Shown here one piece after another: positions 17,092 through 26,642 of a stretch of 64,000 nt of DNA (position 1 is the first letter of the stretch; every line of letters begins with the position of its first letter). Source of the stretch: Flavobacteriales bacterium ALC-1. GTDB taxonomy: Bacteria; Bacteroidota; Bacteroidia; Flavobacteriales; Flavobacteriaceae. The translations under genes and the position numbers were made by a program. Below the pieces are notes generated by a model. It worked only from the letters and a program-made list of their open reading frames with translations. It had not been told where the DNA came from and searched no databases. The stretch spans positions 310,001 through 374,000 of the forward strand of contig ABHI01000003.1 in assembly GCA_000171875.1 (NCBI GenBank). Reading direction: 5' to 3'.

Positions 17092-19194
17092 TTATTTGAT
17101 GAATTTTTTAACAAGCCTCCCTTTATCAAAGTTGAGTTCTATAATATAGATACCTTTAGATATTGCATCTATCGCTATTGAGCTTTCTAAGCCTTCTTTA
17201 ATTTTGGCACCAGAAATACTGTAAAGAGTATAGTTTTCTAGTATAGCCGAACCTCTTGAGATAACTCTTAATTCTTCTTTTGTATTATATATGCTTACCT
17301 CATTATCCAAATTAAAATTATTAGTACTTAATAAAGCGTCTTCAGTCACAGGATTAAAGCCAATCCATAATGCTCCAGGATCATTGACATAGGCATCCAT
17401 AGTACCAGCTGGGATATGTAAGTGGATATTACCTCTATTACTAGCAGAAAACGTATCATTTGTGTTATTTATACCAATAGTAGCAATCGTAGGCGGTGTT
17501 GCGGCTAATGAAGTTACATCTGTTAAGGGGTTAGCATCAAATGCCCAAAACCCAATACTTGTTACATTTTCTGGGATTATAACACTTGTTAATTGGTTTG
17601 TAAAGAATGCAACTTGCTCAATAGTTGTTACGCTATTTGGTATATTTACACTAGTTAATTGGTTAAATGAAAATGCATTACTACCAATAGTAGTTATGCT
17701 ATCTGGAAAAGTAACACTTGTAATTTGGTTTTGAGAAAAAGCAGCGCTTTCAATAGTTGTTACACCATTTAATATATTAACAGTGGTTAGTTGATTGTTA
17801 TAAAAAGCCGAGTCACTAATAATTGTAATATTACCTGGTATCGTAATGCTAGTTAATAGATTATTCTTAAAAGCTTCATCACCAATACTTGTAACACTAC
17901 TTGGGATATTAAAACTTTGTAATTGATTATCTTCAAAAGCACTAGAACCAATAGTTGTAATGCTATTTCCCGAAAAAGTTACACCTGTTATTTGATTATC
18001 AGCAAAAACAAAAGAATTTAAATTTGTAAGATTACTAGAGACAGTAATATTGATTAACAAATTAGACCTGAAAGCTTGAGTTCCAATACTTGTAACGCTA
18101 TTTGGAATATTAATATTTGTAAGTTGATTTTGATAGAAAGCAGCATTCTTAATTTCAGTAACACTATTGGGTATAAAAACACTAGTCAGTTGTTTATTAT
18201 TAAAAGCAGCATTACCTATGCTAGTAACACTAAATGTAGTGCAACCACTGTTAACTGTAGCTGGAATAGTTACGTCAGTACCACCAGCTGTATCGTAATC
18301 TGTTACTGTCACTTCATTATTTGGAGTAGGGTTAATTTGATAGGTAATATTATCTATTATAAAAGTTCCAGTAAGACCTTCTGCAACAGTATCAAAGTCT
18401 GTCCATGTTGCAGCTGCGTAAGCACTTGCTGTACTAGATGGTATAGATAAATTTATATTGCTACGATCTCCGAAAGAATCATCAGTACCCGTAGTAACTG
18501 TAGCTGGTGTTAAAGCTTCAGACACGACACAAGTTAATGGGTTACCACTAAATGCTTTAAAACCTATAGTCGCAACATTGCTTGGAATAGTAATATTTGT
18601 TAATTGATTGACATCAAAAGCTCTAGCGTCAATTAATGTAACACTTTGAGGGATATTTACACTAGATATATTATTAGAACTAAAGGCTGAAAAACCAATG
18701 GTTGTAATATTGTTTCCAAATACAACATTATCGATTGAATTTAGCCTAAACGCTTGTGACTCAATTTCTAAAACACTATTTGGGATAGTTATTGTATTAG
18801 TCAATTGATTATTAAAAAAACATGAATTCTTAATAACAGTAAGTCCTTCTGGCAGAATAACTGTTGTCAATGAATTATTTCTAAAAGCATCAGTCCCAAT
18901 ACTTGTAACACTAGTAGGTATAGTTACGCTTGTGATTCCCATATTATAAAAGGCTTGATAGCCAATAGATGTAACATCATATGTTGTAGATGAAACTCCT
19001 CTACTCGAAGAACTAGGCGTAACAGAAGCTGGTATATTAACATCTGTACCTGCAGCAATATTATACCCTATAACTGTAACAGTGTTTGGCGTAGTTGACG
19101 ATATAGAATAAGTTAAATTATTATAAGTAAACGTTTGCGAATACCCTATTATACTAATAAATAAGGCAATTAAAATAAGTAGTTGTTTTTTCAT
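17092..19194 (-). CDS. BspA-like leucine-rich-repeat protein, T9SS cargo
   Basis: 700 residues. A signal peptide (MKKQLLILIALFISIIGYSQ) is followed by two homologous halves. Each opens with a TF-Y-NLTY-like strand and a TDVxIPAxV motif (residues ~20 and ~273), then LRR_5-type repeats of about 23 residues built on SVTSIGxxAFxxNxLTxxxIP. The last ~75 residues (VSIYNTKEEL...LYSISGAKI...GIYIIELNFDKGRLVKKFIK) are a type A T9SS C-terminal sorting domain, so the protein should be secreted and anchored on the cell surface. BspA-like proteins often mediate adhesion; the ligand here is unknown. The gene stands alone, with its own upstream region at 19195-19239. Confidence 0.9.
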   Translation of the reverse strand: MKKQLLILIALFISIIGYSQTFTYNNLTYSISSTTPNTVTVIGYNIAAGTDVNIPASVTPSSSSRGVSSTTYDVTSIGYQAFYNMGITSVTIPTSVTSIGTDAFRNNSLTTVILPEGLTVIKNSCFFNNQLTNTITIPNSVLEIESQAFRLNSIDNVVFGNNITTIGFSAFSSNNISSVNIPQSVTLIDARAFDVNQLTNITIPSNVATIGFKAFSGNPLTCVVSEALTPATVTTGTDDSFGDRSNINLSIPSSTASAYAAATWTDFDTVAEGLTGTFIIDNITYQINPTPNNEVTVTDYDTAGGTDVTIPATVNSGCTTFSVTSIGNAAFNNKQLTSVFIPNSVTEIKNAAFYQNQLTNINIPNSVTSIGTQAFRSNLLINITVSSNLTNLNSFVFADNQITGVTFSGNSITTIGSSAFEDNQLQSFNIPSSVTSIGDEAFKNNLLTSITIPGNITIISDSAFYNNQLTTVNILNGVTTIESAAFSQNQITSVTFPDSITTIGSNAFSFNQLTSVNIPNSVTTIEQVAFFTNQLTSVIIPENVTSIGFWAFDANPLTDVTSLAATPPTIATIGINNTNDTFSASNRGNIHLHIPAGTMDAYVNDPGALWIGFNPVTEDALLSTNNFNLDNEVSIYNTKEELRVISRGSAILENYTLYSISGAKIKEGLESSIAIDAISKGIYIIELNFDKGRLVKKFIK
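17480..18990 (-). repeat. Coding repeats of the LRR protein
   Basis: About 69-bp units recur within the 17092-19194 gene, each encoding one LRR_5 repeat, in two blocks separated by a unique spacer near 18240-18540. On the plus strand they look like interspersed repeats such as ttggttt-taaa-gc. They are coding repeats, not CRISPR or intergenic elements. Confidence 0.8.
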
Positions 19195-19239
19195 TTTGTT
19201 TTGGTTTTAAGGTTAAAGTAAATTTGTTATATATGTAGT

Positions 19240-19827
19240 TTAATAATCCATTTTAATAAGATTACCATTTAGTTTATAGTGAAAACGAAATGTGTCATCA
19301 TCATTTTTTGATTTAAGATGAATCATATATTTTGCTTTAGAGATATCTCCGTTGTCAGGAAAATTTAATGCTGCAATAGTTAAGGTTGGGTTTGTAAGAT
19401 CTTTTTCGTTTTTAAGTTTTTTTATAGACTGTTCTACTAAGGCACCTAATTTAGATAAGCTAATAGTTTTACCTAACTGAAACATATAATCGGATGCTTT
19501 AGTACCCTTAGGGACTTCTATAGTGATATCTGAGTTTTGTTTCCAAGTATCTTGAGTTAAATTCCACTGCCCCATTTTCAGAGATTCTGGATCTTCGGCA
19601 ACCGTTACACCAATAATATTACCAATAGATTCATTGTAAGTAATGGTTAGGTCTGTGTAGTAAGCATTTTCACCAAACTTATCTTTTAGTTCGCTTTCTA
19701 TTGCCTTGAACGCTTCTGCAGTTGCTGGTTGATTATTGGTTGATCCACCACAAGAGACTAGTTTAAAAATAACTAGCAGTATAAATAAGTAACCTATTCT
19801 ATATGACTTTGGGGCCTTGTTATTCAT
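19240..19827 (-). CDS. Unknown lipoprotein
   Basis: 195 residues with a basic N-terminal stretch, a hydrophobic helix and a lipobox (LVSCGGS). The mature part is charged and mainly helical/beta with no cysteine. Repeated matter such as ITYNESIGNIIGVTVAEDPE suggests a stress or adhesion role, but nothing decides it. It lies 45 bp upstream of the LRR gene and could be co-transcribed with it. Confidence 0.7.
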   Translation of the reverse strand: MNNKAPKSYRIGYLFILLVIFKLVSCGGSTNNQPATAEAFKAIESELKDKFGENAYYTDLTITYNESIGNIIGVTVAEDPESLKMGQWNLTQDTWKQNSDITIEVPKGTKASDYMFQLGKTISLSKLGALVEQSIKKLKNEKDLTNPTLTIAALNFPDNGDISKAKYMIHLKSKNDDDTFRFHYKLNGNLIKMDY

Positions 19828-19972
19828 AATATTTATCTGTTATTAGAATAAATGTATATGGTAACTGAGTAGAAAAAAATAGAGAATTTATTTCTTATAG
19901 GTGTAAATAAATAAGCGTGATACTTTAGAAAATATCCGCAAAAGAATGAAAATCAGTAAGTGAATCCGGGAT

Positions 19973-20710
19973 TTAGTCTATGTTTCGGTTTAAAAAAGAG
20001 GTTACAAACTGCTCTTTTTTTCTTGTAGATACTGGTATTTTTTTGCCATTTTTTAAATGAATTACTCCAGATTTATCATATTTATCTATGAATCTTAAAT
20101 TCACCATAAACGATTGGTGTGGACGTGTAAAATTGTTTACACTGAGTTGCTCCACAAAAGTTTTTAATGTTTTTGATACCACATATTTTTTACCATCATT
20201 ACAATAAAAGGTAGTGTAACCTTTATCTGTTTCGCAGAACAATAATTCGTTTAAATCTATAACCTGAAAACTATCATGAAGTGATAATATGAGTTTAGAA
20301 TCATCAGCATTCCAAACCTGCTTTACAGTTTTTATTTGTTCTTTTTGTATTGAAATAGGTAGTGTTTTTACTTTTAATAATGCCGTTTTAAGCTCTTCTA
20401 CATCTACAGGTTTTAGCAAGTAATCTACAGCTCCCATTTTTAAGGCCTTTAAGGCATATTCTTCATAAGCTGTAATAAAAATGACTCTAAAATTTAAGTC
20501 TTTTGTTTGCTCTAAAAAATCGAAGGCATTACCATCTGTAAGATTAATGTCTAAAAAAATTAATTCTGGTTTGCACGCATTGGCAACTATGACAGCTTCT
20601 TTAACAGACTCACATTCGCCTATAATTTGTATGTCCTTTTCAATTAATTCTAATAAATTAATTAAGCCCTTTCTTATATAGGCTTTGTCTTCTACTATAA
20701 GTGATTTCAT
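19973..20710 (-). CDS. LytTR-family response regulator
   Basis: 245 residues. An N-terminal receiver domain (~1-120) carries the phospho-acceptor D54 in FLDINLTDG, with T and K of the usual pocket (FITAYEEYA, LLKPV). A C-terminal LytTR DNA-binding domain (~140-240) has the RPHQSFMVNLRFIDKY motif. Its start overlaps the stop of the upstream histidine kinase gene by four bases (ATGA at 20707-20710), so the two are translationally coupled and form a two-component pair. The target genes cannot be named from the window. Confidence 0.92.
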   Translation of the reverse strand: MKSLIVEDKAYIRKGLINLLELIEKDIQIIGECESVKEAVIVANACKPELIFLDINLTDGNAFDFLEQTKDLNFRVIFITAYEEYALKALKMGAVDYLLKPVDVEELKTALLKVKTLPISIQKEQIKTVKQVWNADDSKLILSLHDSFQVIDLNELLFCETDKGYTTFYCNDGKKYVVSKTLKTFVEQLSVNNFTRPHQSFMVNLRFIDKYDKSGVIHLKNGKKIPVSTRKKEQFVTSFLNRNID

Positions 20711-22893
20711 TCTGCTTTTAATTTATAAGGAATTACAATAGTAACAATTGTACCTTTCTCATTATATTTTTTTCTGTCTTCGATAGTAATTAAACCTTCG
20801 GTATTAAAATCTTTAGACAACATTTTTAAACGCTTAGAAGTTATAGTCGTTGCTAGTGATATTTTATTTTTCTTTTCATCTCCTTTTTGAGTATCAATCC
20901 CAATACCATTATCTGCAATAGTACAAATAAGGCGATCATCATAATATTTAAGCTTTATATCAATTTTTCTATTCTCTATTTGATTTTTAAAAGCATGTTC
21001 TACAGCATTTTCTATAAATGGTTGTATAAGCATTGGTGGTATGCTAAACACAGATTTGTCTATAGATTCATCAACCAGAATGGTATACTCATAAGATTGA
21101 CTATCTTCTAAATTCTGAAGTTCTAAATAGTTGTTTAATGCTTCTAACTCTTGGTTTAGAGGCACCATTTTATTTGTAGAATTCTCTAAGGCTATCCGCA
21201 ATAGTTTTGAAAACTTGGTAAGATAGAATACTGCTTTTTTATTTTCTTGATTTAATATGATGCCCTGTAATACAGACAGTGAATTAAAAATAAAATGTGG
21301 TGTCATCTGAGAACGTAATAATTTTTGCTCTATAGCTATATTCTGAGTCTTAGATTTTTCGTGTCGCAATTTCATAAAGAAAATGATTCCTCCTAAAATT
21401 AGAGTCATTGCTAAAAATGCAATAACACCTAGTAATAAATTACGTTTAGATTTCTCTAATGTTTTCGTAAGCTCTAATTCTCTTATACTAGCAGAATCTA
21501 TAGCTTGCTTATATTTATGTTCATATTCTAACTGTGTGATTTTTTGAATATTTTTTTTATTGAAAAGGCTATCACTTACGCGTTTGTACGCTTCATGATT
21601 AACTAATGCTTTTTTATGATCTCCAGTATTTTTATAAATACTAAAGAGTAGATATTCTGCATTAACTTGATGACTCAGGGAATTTAATTTATCTGCAATG
21701 TCTTTTGATTTTAAGGCATAGGATAACGCTTTTTTATATTTTTTCTGACTTAAAAATATATTTGCTAATCCTCGGTAAGCCTTAGACAAAGCAGATTGAC
21801 TTCCTGTTTTTAAACTAATGCGTTCAGATCTTTTATAACACTCTAGGGCTAAAGCTAGTTTGCCTTGAGACAAATAAATAAAGCCAATATAATTAAGACA
21901 AACGGCAACTGTTTCTAAATCATTGATTTCTTCACTAACCGCTAATGCCCTGTTTAAAAATATAAACGCTTTATCATACTCTTCTGTACTTATATATAAA
22001 ATTCCTATACCAATATTCGTTCTATAAACACCTATCTTATCATCATTTTTATTACTTATTTCTAAAGCACGGTTGTAGTATTCTAAAGACTTATCAGGGA
22101 ATCCCTCCCTTTCATAAATAACACCTATAGCATTAAGAATACTGTATACTTTTGAAGAGTCATTTAGTTTCTCTTTAATAAACAAAGCTTTATTGAGATA
22201 CTTTAATGCTAAAGAATATTTCCCCTGGCGTTTATAAATGTCTCCTATATTTTCAAAAGTATTAGCTATACCAATATTATTTTTCTGTTCTTCAAACAAT
22301 TTTAAAGCGCTCTCATGGTATTTTAATGATTCAGAGTAATTCCCTGTTATTGAATTAAAAGTTCCTAAAAGATTAAGATTGTCTGGTAGATCTTTGTTAA
22401 CTCCTATCTCTTCATTTATTACTAATACTTTTTTTAAGTATTCAATAGCTTTTTTGTATTCACTTTTATGTCGAGCAATTTTTACTAGTGCAGTATAAGA
22501 TTCTGAAATTCCTTGATTATAGCTAATGATTGTATATAATTGCAGTGCTTTCTGATAATATAAATTAGCAGATTCAAAATCATCTTTGATTAATTGTATA
22601 GATCCTTTGATGAATAAATTCCTAGCCTTACCTTTTTTGTAATCTATAGTATTAAGAATTGCTTCTGCCTTATCTATATATGATTCCGAATAACTAACAT
22701 CATTTATTTGATAACTATAGGCAAGTTCATTTAAAATATTTACTCTAATACTATCTTTTTCTTTATGAATAGACAATTCATTTTTTAAGCTATCTATTAG
22801 TCTATTTTGAGCATACGTATTTGCTGTAAAAAGTAAAAAGCAAAACAAATAAAGAACACTACTTAGTGTATAATTTATTACTAGTTTTTTCAT
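20707..22893 (-). CDS. TPR-containing LytS-type sensor histidine kinase
   Basis: 728 residues. A signal peptide is followed by about 400 residues of tetratricopeptide repeats facing the periplasm (SESYTALVKIARHKSEYKKAIEYLKK and others). One membrane helix (NLLLGVIAFLAMTLILGGIIFF) leads to the His_kinase domain: the phospho-histidine is H533 in QMTPHFIFNSL, and the ATP-binding N and G boxes are visible (IENAVEHAF, DNGIGID). The response-regulator gene begins inside its stop codon. It is a close paralogue of the 22896-25103 kinase, which lies 2 bp upstream. Confidence 0.92.
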   Translation of the reverse strand: MKKLVINYTLSSVLYLFCFLLFTANTYAQNRLIDSLKNELSIHKEKDSIRVNILNELAYSYQINDVSYSESYIDKAEAILNTIDYKKGKARNLFIKGSIQLIKDDFESANLYYQKALQLYTIISYNQGISESYTALVKIARHKSEYKKAIEYLKKVLVINEEIGVNKDLPDNLNLLGTFNSITGNYSESLKYHESALKLFEEQKNNIGIANTFENIGDIYKRQGKYSLALKYLNKALFIKEKLNDSSKVYSILNAIGVIYEREGFPDKSLEYYNRALEISNKNDDKIGVYRTNIGIGILYISTEEYDKAFIFLNRALAVSEEINDLETVAVCLNYIGFIYLSQGKLALALECYKRSERISLKTGSQSALSKAYRGLANIFLSQKKYKKALSYALKSKDIADKLNSLSHQVNAEYLLFSIYKNTGDHKKALVNHEAYKRVSDSLFNKKNIQKITQLEYEHKYKQAIDSASIRELELTKTLEKSKRNLLLGVIAFLAMTLILGGIIFFMKLRHEKSKTQNIAIEQKLLRSQMTPHFIFNSLSVLQGIILNQENKKAVFYLTKFSKLLRIALENSTNKMVPLNQELEALNNYLELQNLEDSQSYEYTILVDESIDKSVFSIPPMLIQPFIENAVEHAFKNQIENRKIDIKLKYYDDRLICTIADNGIGIDTQKGDEKKNKISLATTITSKRLKMLSKDFNTEGLITIEDRKKYNEKGTIVTIVIPYKLKAE

Positions 22894-22895
22894 TA

Positions 22896-25103
22896 TTATC
22901 TACTAAGAATATGCTGTTTATTTTCATTTTTAATATAAGGAATAACTAAAGTAACAATAGTACCATGTTCATTATATTTTTTTCTATCTTCTATACTAAT
23001 CGATCCTTGAGTATTAAAATCTTTAGATAATATTTTCAAACGTTCTGAGGTTATAGTTGTCGCTAAGGATGTTTTGTCTTTCTTTTTATCTTCGTTTTGA
23101 GCATCAATACCGCTACCATTATCTGATATAGTACAAATCAGTTTAGAACCATCATATTTCAGTTTTAAATCAATTCTCTTATTATCTATTTTATCTTTAA
23201 AAGCATGTTCTACGGCATTCTCAATAAATGGTTGAATAAGCATTGGAGGAATTTTAAATAAAGATTCATCAATAGTTTCATCTACTAAAATAGTATATTG
23301 ATATGCTTGACTTTCCTCTAAATTTTGAAGCTCTAAATAATTATTTACGGCTTCTAATTCTTGCTTTAGATGCACCATTTTGTCTCTAGAATTTTCTAAA
23401 GTGATTCGTAGTAATTTTGAAAATTTAGACAGGTAGAATACTGATTTTTCATCTTCTTTATTTAATATCATGCCTTGTAAAATAGACAAGGAATTAAAAA
23501 TAAAATGCGGTGTCATTTGTGAGCGCAACAATTTTTGCTCAATTGCTATATTTTGAGTCTTTGATTTTTCATGCCTTAGTTTTAAAAAAAAGATAAATGC
23601 ACCTAAAAGTAAGGTTAAAGCTAAAAAACCAATAACTCCTAACAGTAAATTTCGTTGTGATTTTTCTAAATCTTGAGTTGTTGTTTTAACCGTTTTAGTA
23701 AGTTTTAATTCTTTGATTTTTGCAGAATCTAAAGCTTGTTTTAATTTATATTCGTATTCTAATTGGGTTATTTTTTCTACATTCTCTTCATTAAAAAGAC
23801 TATCGTTTAATATTTTGAATTGCTGATGGCTTGAAAATGCTTTTTTATAGTTACCTGTAGCTTTATAAATCTCAGAAAGAATTTCCGAAGCATCTTTTTG
23901 ACAATTCAAAAAACCAGATTTTTCGGAAATCTCCTTTGCTTTTAGCACATTACTCAGTGCACTATCATATACTTTTTGGTTCGTATGTGTTTTCGCCAAT
24001 CCTATGTATGCTTCGCATAATGTTTCCTTGTTTTCAATTTCTTTACTGATTTTCTTTGCTTCTATAAAGTATCGATTTGCACTGTTATAATCCTTTAAAT
24101 TCGAATAAACCTCTCCAATATTATTTAAGATATATGGGGTCTCGCTGTTTGTACTAATTTGTTTGCTTATATGCAAAGCATCAATATAATGTTTTAGAGC
24201 ATTTTTGTAATCTCCATTTTCCATATGAATGGACCCTATACTATTCAATGTTGCGGAAATTTCTCGTTTGTTATTGATGCGCTCGTTGATTTCTAAAGAC
24301 TTTTCATAATATTTCATAGCCTTGTCATAGTGCTTCTGAATTTTATAAATTATACCTATATTAACCAAGTTACTTGCAATACCTATACTGTCTTCTAGCT
24401 TTTCATTAATGTGCAAAGATTCTTTATAGTGTTCTAAGGCTAGTGGGTAATTACCTTGGTGATCGTAAACAATACCCAAATTATTTAAACTATAAGCAAT
24501 CCCTTGTTCGTTTTTATTGGTTTTGGCTATAGAAAGTGCTTGTTTTAAACATGAAATGGATTCACTAAATTCTCCTAAATATTCATATGCTGCTCCCAAA
24601 TTCAAAAGGGTAGCAGAAAGACCATCACTTCCTATTTCCTCTCCTATCTTGATTGCTTTTTTATAGTACGATATTGATTTTCTCACATCTCCTTTTCTTT
24701 TATAGGCAATGCCCATAGCATCGTAACAAGTTGCAACCCCTTTTTTATAGCCAATGTTTTCATATAATTTCAATGATTCAGTCCAATATAGAAGTGCTTG
24801 GTCAAAATTGGATTGCACTGTCTCGGTTATACCTCTAATGTAGATACTCCTAGCTTCTCCTTTTTTAAAATGAATAACTTCAGCTATAGCATCAGCTTCG
24901 TCCAAATATTCAAGGGTTTTTGGCATATCTCTACTGAAATGAGAAAAAGCCAGTACATTTAAAAGATTTACTCTCGTTGTATCCTTTTCTTTATGATTCT
25001 GCAATTCAATTTTAAGGCTATCTATTTTGTTGCTTTGCGATAGGATAGTCGTCGATAAAGACAGGAAAAAGAATAAAAGAATAGATGAACTGATAACTTT
25101 CAT
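22896..25103 (-). CDS. TPR-containing LytS-type sensor histidine kinase, tandem paralogue
   Basis: 735 residues with the same architecture as the downstream kinase: signal peptide, TPR repeats to ~480, one membrane helix, then His_kinase and HATPase domains. The phospho-histidine is again at H533. From RNLLLGVI to the end the two are highly similar, while the TPR sensor regions have diverged. It is the first gene of the three-gene group (kinase 2, kinase 1, regulator), so both kinases likely act on the single regulator. Confidence 0.92.
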   Translation of the reverse strand: MKVISSSILLFFFLSLSTTILSQSNKIDSLKIELQNHKEKDTTRVNLLNVLAFSHFSRDMPKTLEYLDEADAIAEVIHFKKGEARSIYIRGITETVQSNFDQALLYWTESLKLYENIGYKKGVATCYDAMGIAYKRKGDVRKSISYYKKAIKIGEEIGSDGLSATLLNLGAAYEYLGEFSESISCLKQALSIAKTNKNEQGIAYSLNNLGIVYDHQGNYPLALEHYKESLHINEKLEDSIGIASNLVNIGIIYKIQKHYDKAMKYYEKSLEINERINNKREISATLNSIGSIHMENGDYKNALKHYIDALHISKQISTNSETPYILNNIGEVYSNLKDYNSANRYFIEAKKISKEIENKETLCEAYIGLAKTHTNQKVYDSALSNVLKAKEISEKSGFLNCQKDASEILSEIYKATGNYKKAFSSHQQFKILNDSLFNEENVEKITQLEYEYKLKQALDSAKIKELKLTKTVKTTTQDLEKSQRNLLLGVIGFLALTLLLGAFIFFLKLRHEKSKTQNIAIEQKLLRSQMTPHFIFNSLSILQGMILNKEDEKSVFYLSKFSKLLRITLENSRDKMVHLKQELEAVNNYLELQNLEESQAYQYTILVDETIDESLFKIPPMLIQPFIENAVEHAFKDKIDNKRIDLKLKYDGSKLICTISDNGSGIDAQNEDKKKDKTSLATTITSERLKILSKDFNTQGSISIEDRKKYNEHGTIVTLVIPYIKNENKQHILSR

Positions 25104-25437
25104 ATAATTTAATAACTGGTTTGTAGTTACACTGAATTATTTTGGCTAATTAAAAAATTAGATACTAAGCCAAAAATAATATTCATCTTTTATAATAAGC
25201 AAATTACACTTATTAAGTGCGTCAATACGTGAGAAATCTTTTTTCGAAGAGTTTTAAACAATAAGCGTAGCGGTTGATTTAATATGCGTTGTTATCCATA
25301 TAAGCTATGGTTTAATAAGTAAAAACTTCTAGAAATTGATGTTTTACATAAATTTTGCACTTTTTTCACATTTAATGTAATGACTTAATCAACTACCAAA
25401 CCTACATTTGAGAACATTAATTTTTAAATATCTCATC
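25104..25437. other. 334-bp intergenic region between divergent genes
   Basis: Between the kinase operon (-) and the TonB-like gene (+). It holds a candidate minus-strand -7 element at 25171-25178 and several TTG/TAnnTTT-like fragments on both strands. I see no ORF of note, tRNA, riboswitch or strong hairpin. It probably holds both promoters. Confidence 0.5.
25171..25178 (-). promoter_or_regulatory. Candidate -7 element for the sensor-kinase operon
   Basis: On the minus strand TATTTTTG (TAnnTTTG) lies 68 nt before the kinase ATG at 25103. -33 element not evident. Confidence 0.35.
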
Positions 25438-26250
25438 ATGAAAAGAAACACGATCATTCTAATTACAACACTTGTAATCATTAGTTTATTAATATTTGGT
25501 TTTGTTAACAGAAATAACACTGAGGTTATTAGCGATAGTTCGTTTAATAGCAACGACTTTGCGTTAAAAAATCAAAGCAAAGCAGCTATAGATAATAAAA
25601 AAACTCCTGATTTATATTATGGTGTAGATGCAAGATTTGCAGCTATTAATAAAGTAGACGTACACAATGCCAGAACAATATTTGATTTTCTTAATGACGG
25701 TGAAAAAGAACAAATTATGCACATCAATTCTGTTGATGTAATTTTAGTAAGAGACAATCAATTATCTCATATTAGTGCCTACGGCACTACATCAAAGTTT
25801 ACTGATGAGCAACTAAAGATTCTACAATCAACTGACTACTTTAGTCATTTTACGGTTAGGACAGAATTCAAATCAAAGAATAAAGAAACAGGCAAACTAG
25901 AAGAGCGCTTTTTTGGCCCACATATTACTGTGACTCCAGAAAAACAAGCAACTTATGTCGATGGCAAAGAGACACTTCTCAATTATCTTAAAGAGAATAG
26001 TAAAGAAAGTATGATTATCATAAAAGATGATAAACTTGGGGCGATTAAACTATCTTTTATTATATCAAAAGATGGAATCGTTAAAGACGTAAAACACGAT
26101 GCTATGACAACAGGTTATCCTTCTATTGACAAAAAAATGATTAATCTCTTAGAGAATATACCTGGAAAATGGATTCCAGCTGAAAATGCAAAAGGAGAAA
26201 AAATAGAGCAAGAATTGGTGTTTACCCTTGGACCAAGGGATGGTTGTTAA
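25438..26250 (+). CDS. Membrane-anchored protein with TonB-C-terminus-like domain
   Basis: The ATG at 25438 is chosen over a TTG at 25408 because it puts a clean signal-anchor (residues ~5-22, IILITTLVIISLLIFGF) at the very N-terminus. 270 residues. The last ~80 residues (IKLSFIISKDGIVKDV...TGYPSIDKKMINLLENIPGKWIPAENAKGEKIEQELVFTL) resemble the C-terminal domain of TonB and energy-transducer proteins. No proline-rich stalk is present, so it is probably not a classical TonB. The middle region (~30-180) is unknown. The gene is alone, facing away from the sensor kinases. Confidence 0.75.
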   Translation: MKRNTIILITTLVIISLLIFGFVNRNNTEVISDSSFNSNDFALKNQSKAAIDNKKTPDLYYGVDARFAAINKVDVHNARTIFDFLNDGEKEQIMHINSVDVILVRDNQLSHISAYGTTSKFTDEQLKILQSTDYFSHFTVRTEFKSKNKETGKLEERFFGPHITVTPEKQATYVDGKETLLNYLKENSKESMIIIKDDKLGAIKLSFIISKDGIVKDVKHDAMTTGYPSIDKKMINLLENIPGKWIPAENAKGEKIEQELVFTLGPRDGC

Positions 26251-26642
26251 ATGTTAAAACAAGCCTTTAAGGCTTTAATATTTACTGATTCTTATTTTTT
26301 AGATGTGGTTATCTACATTTGTAATTTTATAAATTTTGCATTTTTCAAGATGTATATGCTCTTTTGCCAATGGGTAATTGTAATTTGGCTTTTTCGTCAT
26401 TTCTAGTTTTTGCATAGCCATATCATTAATCTACAACTTCAATTAATATAACACATGTGTATCCTATCGGTTAATTAATTTTTAATGTTCAAAACTTAGT
26501 TATTAATACTTAAGAAAATAAATTATGCATTCATAATATTATTAACTAATTTTGCAGATACTAACAAGACTAAATTAACAATTATTAAAGGTTAATTCTA
26601 TGCGCTAAATATAGAACTAGCCGTTAGTAATAAAGAAGACGC
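26251..26642. other. 392-bp intergenic region before the SPT-like gene
   Basis: It starts with a short palindrome AAGCCT-tta-AGGCTT (26261-26275), a weak candidate terminator without a T-run. The rest is A/T-rich. A -7-type TAATTTTG lies at 26547-26554. I see no ORF of note, no tRNA and no recognisable riboswitch. Confidence 0.5.
26547..26554 (+). promoter_or_regulatory. Candidate -7 element for the SPT-like gene
   Basis: TAATTTTG matches TAnnTTTG, 88 nt before the ATG at 26643; an 83-nt leader would result. No good -33 box. A second, weaker candidate (ATAAATTTTG) lies near 26327. Confidence 0.35.

Noticed and set aside
18076..18450. Plus-strand ORF antisense to the LRR gene, 124 codons
   Set aside because: It is the mirror of the repeated LRR codons, with an N/S/I-rich, low-complexity product. 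The same holds for the plus ORF at 17462-17734.
17480..18990. The repeats in this stretch as a CRISPR array or intergenic repeat family
   Set aside because: Units are about 69 bp, lie fully inside an open reading frame and encode LRR repeats; no spacer structure, no cas gene.
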